From the NCBI RefSeq assembly GCF_010692725.1, contig NZ_JAAFZB010000093.1, positions 398,310 to 462,309 on the forward strand: a stretch of DNA of 64,000 nucleotides. The letters are read 5' to 3'. The position numbers and the translations under genes are program-made. Shown here piece after piece: positions 61,676 through 64,000 of the stretch; the first letter of the stretch is position 1; every line of letters starts with the position of its first letter. The notes below the pieces were generated by a model. That model did no database searches. It had not been told where the DNA came from and worked only from the letters and a program-made list of their open reading frames with translations. Source of the DNA: Flavihumibacter soli. Its GTDB lineage: Bacteria; Bacteroidota; Bacteroidia; Sphingobacteriales; Sphingobacteriaceae.

Positions 61676-62911
61676 ATGCGAAAGCTGAATTATTTCCCCT
61701 TAATAGTGCTGGCCTTATTTTCTATTTTGCTGGATTATTATGTTTTCGGGGGAATAAAAGCGCTTACAAGAGAACAACCTGGCAGTGCCATTATGCAGTC
61801 TCTGTACTGGCTGATTTCAATCGCGATACTTTTCTCTTTCCTTTACATGCTTTCAAGGGTCTTTCCATCACGGAAGTTCAGTTTGATCTTTAACATTTCC
61901 TTCAACTCTTATTTAACAGTCTTTGTTAGTAAACTTGCATTTGCGGCAGTACTTTTCGGAGAGGATATTTACCGGTTTTTAGCCGCAGGTTACAATCTGC
62001 TTTCTCATGGACCCGGAGGTATGCCCGCAAGGTCCGTGCTGTTGTCTCAAATTTCACTGATCACATCATCAGTTCCCTTTTTTTCTTTTTTATTTGGAGT
62101 GACCGTTGGTAAATACTACTATCGGGTAAGGCGCTCAGTTATACATTTTGAGGATCTGCCGGAAGAGTTCCACAATTTTACGATCGTTCAAATCTCAGAC
62201 ATACATGCAGGCAGTTTTGATAACCCGAGCGGGGTACGAAAAGGTATTCGTCTGATTAACGCTCAGAATCCCGACCTGGTTGTTTTTACAGGCGACCTTG
62301 TAAATAACAAAGCGACGGAAATTGTTCCCTACCTGGATATGTTTAAAGAGATTCAAGCTCCCTTCGGTAAGTTTTCGATCCTGGGAAATCACGACTATGG
62401 TGATTATATAGGCTGGAGCTCACCTGAAGCAAAGGGGGAGAACCTGGAAGCGCTTAAGGGTTTCCACGGTGATATGGGCTTCCGGCTGATGATGAACAGT
62501 AGTGCACGGATTTTTAAGAGCAATCAGCATATTACGTTGATGGGAGTGGAGAATTGGGGAAAGGGCTTCGGGGAACGGGGTGATCTTCGCAAAGCCCTTA
62601 ATGGCGTAAGTCCCGATGATTTTAAAATTCTTCTATCGCATGACCCGACGCACTGGGATGCCCAGGTGAAAAACGACCCGCACAAGATACATCTCACGCT
62701 GTCAGGGCATACGCATGGTATGCAGTTCGGGATTGAGATTGGTAAATTTAAATGGAGTCCGGCGAAGTACCGTTATCAGAACTGGGCCGGCCTGGCAGAG
62801 AGTAATGGCAGGTACTTGTATGTAAATCGTGGTTTCGGTTTCCTCGGCTTCGCCGGAAGGGTAGGTATCTGGCCTGAAATAACAGTTATTCAGCTGAAAA
62901 GAACTGTTTAA
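61676..62911 (+). CDS. Membrane-anchored metallophosphoesterase
   Basis: A 411-residue protein with four hydrophobic segments in the first 150 residues and a calcineurin-like phosphoesterase domain after them. Metal-binding motifs are QISDIHAGS, VVFTGDLVNN, ILGNHDYGD, LLSHDPTHWD and LTLSGHTHGMQFG, in the standard order. This is the YkuE-type form; homologues act on UDP-diacylglucosamine-like lipids or have unknown substrates. The ATG follows a CCCCCTGCTCC stretch without an obvious Shine-Dalgarno site. Confidence 0.92.
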   Translation: MRKLNYFPLIVLALFSILLDYYVFGGIKALTREQPGSAIMQSLYWLISIAILFSFLYMLSRVFPSRKFSLIFNISFNSYLTVFVSKLAFAAVLFGEDIYRFLAAGYNLLSHGPGGMPARSVLLSQISLITSSVPFFSFLFGVTVGKYYYRVRRSVIHFEDLPEEFHNFTIVQISDIHAGSFDNPSGVRKGIRLINAQNPDLVVFTGDLVNNKATEIVPYLDMFKEIQAPFGKFSILGNHDYGDYIGWSSPEAKGENLEALKGFHGDMGFRLMMNSSARIFKSNQHITLMGVENWGKGFGERGDLRKALNGVSPDDFKILLSHDPTHWDAQVKNDPHKIHLTLSGHTHGMQFGIEIGKFKWSPAKYRYQNWAGLAESNGRYLYVNRGFGFLGFAGRVGIWPEITVIQLKRTV

Positions 62912-62966
62912 ATCTTGATAACTATTTTGTCCGGTATTCAGGATATTCTGGTTTCTTTGCAGCTCC

Positions 62967-63800
62967 ATGTCTCTGTCTATCGCATCACTAAATTCCGGGA
63001 GTAACGGCAACTGCTATTATATAGGCAATGCTACTGATGCGATACTGGTCGATGCCGGAATTTCCTGTCGTGAAACCGAAAAAAGAATGCAGCGGCTGGG
63101 GCTCTCGATGCAGCTTGTTAAAGCAATATTTATCTCGCACGAACATTCTGACCATATCAAAGGGCTTTGCACGCTTGCAAAAAAATATAATCTTCCGGTT
63201 TATATAAGTCCCGGTACACTTTTAAACTGCCCCTTCAATCTGGACCCGGTACTGATCAGGAACTTAAATGTGAATGTGCCGGTAATAATTGGAAGTCTTA
63301 CTGTTCAGGCATTCAACAAGATACATGACGCATTTGACCCGCACAGCTTCATGATCACCTGTAATGACATTAAAATCGGCGTTTTCACAGATTTAGGGGA
63401 AGTATGTGAGTCTTTAAAGTTCTATTTTAGTCAATGCCATGCGGCGTTTCTCGAAGCCAACTACGACGATGCGATGCTCGACCAGGGGAGATATCCCTAT
63501 TTCCTTAAAAAGCGGATCAGGGGCGGAAAAGGTCACCTCTCTAATGCCAAGGCGCTGGAACTTTTTAGAAGTTTGAAACCGGCTTATATGAGCCACCTGC
63601 TGCTATCCCATCTTTCCAAGGATAATAATTGCCCCGACCTTGTCCATGAATTGTTCAGCAGGCATGCGGAAGGTGTGGAAATTGTCGTTGCTTCGCGTTA
63701 CAACGAAACAGAAGTTTATCAGGTCAGCAATGTTCCGAACCCTTACGTAAATAGGCAGGTATCGCCCAAAGAGGTTTTTGTCCAGGCATCATTGTTCTGA
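62967..63800 (+). CDS. MBL-fold metallohydrolase (YycJ/WalJ-like)
   Basis: A 277-residue metallo-beta-lactamase-fold protein. It opens with the LNSGSNGNCYYIG segment typical of the YycJ/WalJ group, has the zinc motif at H58, H60, D62 and H63 (SHEHSDH), a FTDLGEV motif and a SHLLLSHLSKDNN region with the further histidines. In Firmicutes this protein affects cell-wall homeostasis and DNA repair; the substrate is unknown. It follows the phosphoesterase gene by 55 bases. Confidence 0.9.
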   Translation: MSLSIASLNSGSNGNCYYIGNATDAILVDAGISCRETEKRMQRLGLSMQLVKAIFISHEHSDHIKGLCTLAKKYNLPVYISPGTLLNCPFNLDPVLIRNLNVNVPVIIGSLTVQAFNKIHDAFDPHSFMITCNDIKIGVFTDLGEVCESLKFYFSQCHAAFLEANYDDAMLDQGRYPYFLKKRIRGGKGHLSNAKALELFRSLKPAYMSHLLLSHLSKDNNCPDLVHELFSRHAEGVEIVVASRYNETEVYQVSNVPNPYVNRQVSPKEVFVQASLF

Positions 63801-63809
63801 TTTGTCAAC

Positions 63810-64000
63810 CTAATTCGCCTGCTCCAACGATCGCTGATGCCGGAAAAAAAGCATGGACACCGGGATCAGCATCATCCCCGAAAATGCGAACAATATAAAA
63901 GCCACCCGAAGATTGAATGCATGGGCTATATAACCTATAAGTGGGGGCCCGAGCAGCATACCGGCGATCGCATAGGTAGCGATGATCGATATGGCCATCC
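63810..64000 (-). CDS. MFS transporter, C-terminal end (5' part outside window)
   Basis: The frame is open to the right edge and ends at a stop at 63810. The visible 62 or more residues hold two hydrophobic segments (ATYAIAGMLLGPPLIGYIA and VAFILFAFSGMMLIPVSMLF) with the GPPLIGYIA motif seen in helix 11 of MFS exporters of the YbjJ type, followed by a short basic tail. Only the end is present, so the substrate cannot be inferred. Confidence 0.8.
   Translation of the reverse strand, partial: MAISIIATYAIAGMLLGPPLIGYIAHAFNLRVAFILFAFSGMMLIPVSMLFFRHQRSLEQAN

Overview
The window looks like the chromosome of a Bacteroidota species, most likely a Sphingobacteriaceae member of the Pedobacter/Mucilaginibacter type. 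The evidence is gene content rather than a computed phylogeny: a large secreted protein ending in a type IX secretion (Por) sorting domain, MBG-type domains, a BlaI/M56 pair, a YpdA-type reductase, an OmpA porin with thrombospondin type-3 repeats, TTG-N18/19-TAnnTTTG promoters in front of both tRNA genes, and mostly single genes or short operons with strong hairpin terminators. No rRNA, insertion sequence, prophage or CRISPR array was seen.

Layout. 1-5.1 kb: the start of an OPT peptide transporter (cut by the left edge), a GmhB-like phosphatase and DinB pair, a YpdA-type reductase, a transaldolase-like aldolase, a four-helix-bundle gene flanked by inverted repeats, and the SRP RNA. 5.4-11.4 kb: gltBD glutamate synthase. 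11.5-15.5 kb: YdeI-like protein, TrmH-type methyltransferase, aldose 1-epimerase, VOC protein and an MFS exporter. 15.5-17.8 kb: a blaI-blaR1-like regulatory pair whose M56 protein ends in eight 23-residue repeats, with twin operator dyads. 17.9-30.4 kb: housekeeping and envelope genes (mutS, a DsrE protein, lipoproteins, NlpC/P60, exonuclease, desaturase, queG, SMUG2-like glycosylase, OmpA, ruvB, DPM-type glycosyltransferase). 30.5-37.8 kb: two POT peptide transporters, a secreted unknown, thiolase and L,D-transpeptidase.

37.8-42.9 kb encodes a compact glycan locus: a lipoprotein glycosidase translationally coupled to a membrane GT2 synthase carrying a GH26-like domain and a second, apparently catalytically dead, glycosidase-like domain outside the membrane. 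43.7-47.7 kb is a KaiC-KaiB-KaiB-histidine kinase operon, a relative of the cyanobacterial clock. Its second kaiB and the kinase are in the same frame with only one stop codon and one further codon between them, a split version of the SasA architecture. A second histidine kinase follows upstream.

49.4-64 kb: a DUF1206 membrane protein, tRNA-Pro and tRNA-Ser, a 7TM-HD phosphodiesterase next to a TPR adenylate cyclase (second-messenger pair), a 1730-residue type IX cargo with DUF3494, subtilase-like and MBG domains, an HD protein, DUF3817, a metallophosphoesterase, an MBL-fold hydrolase, and the end of an MFS gene at the right edge.

Functions are assigned by reading motifs in the translations. 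No database search was run, so family names are recognition calls and functional links between neighbours are inference.
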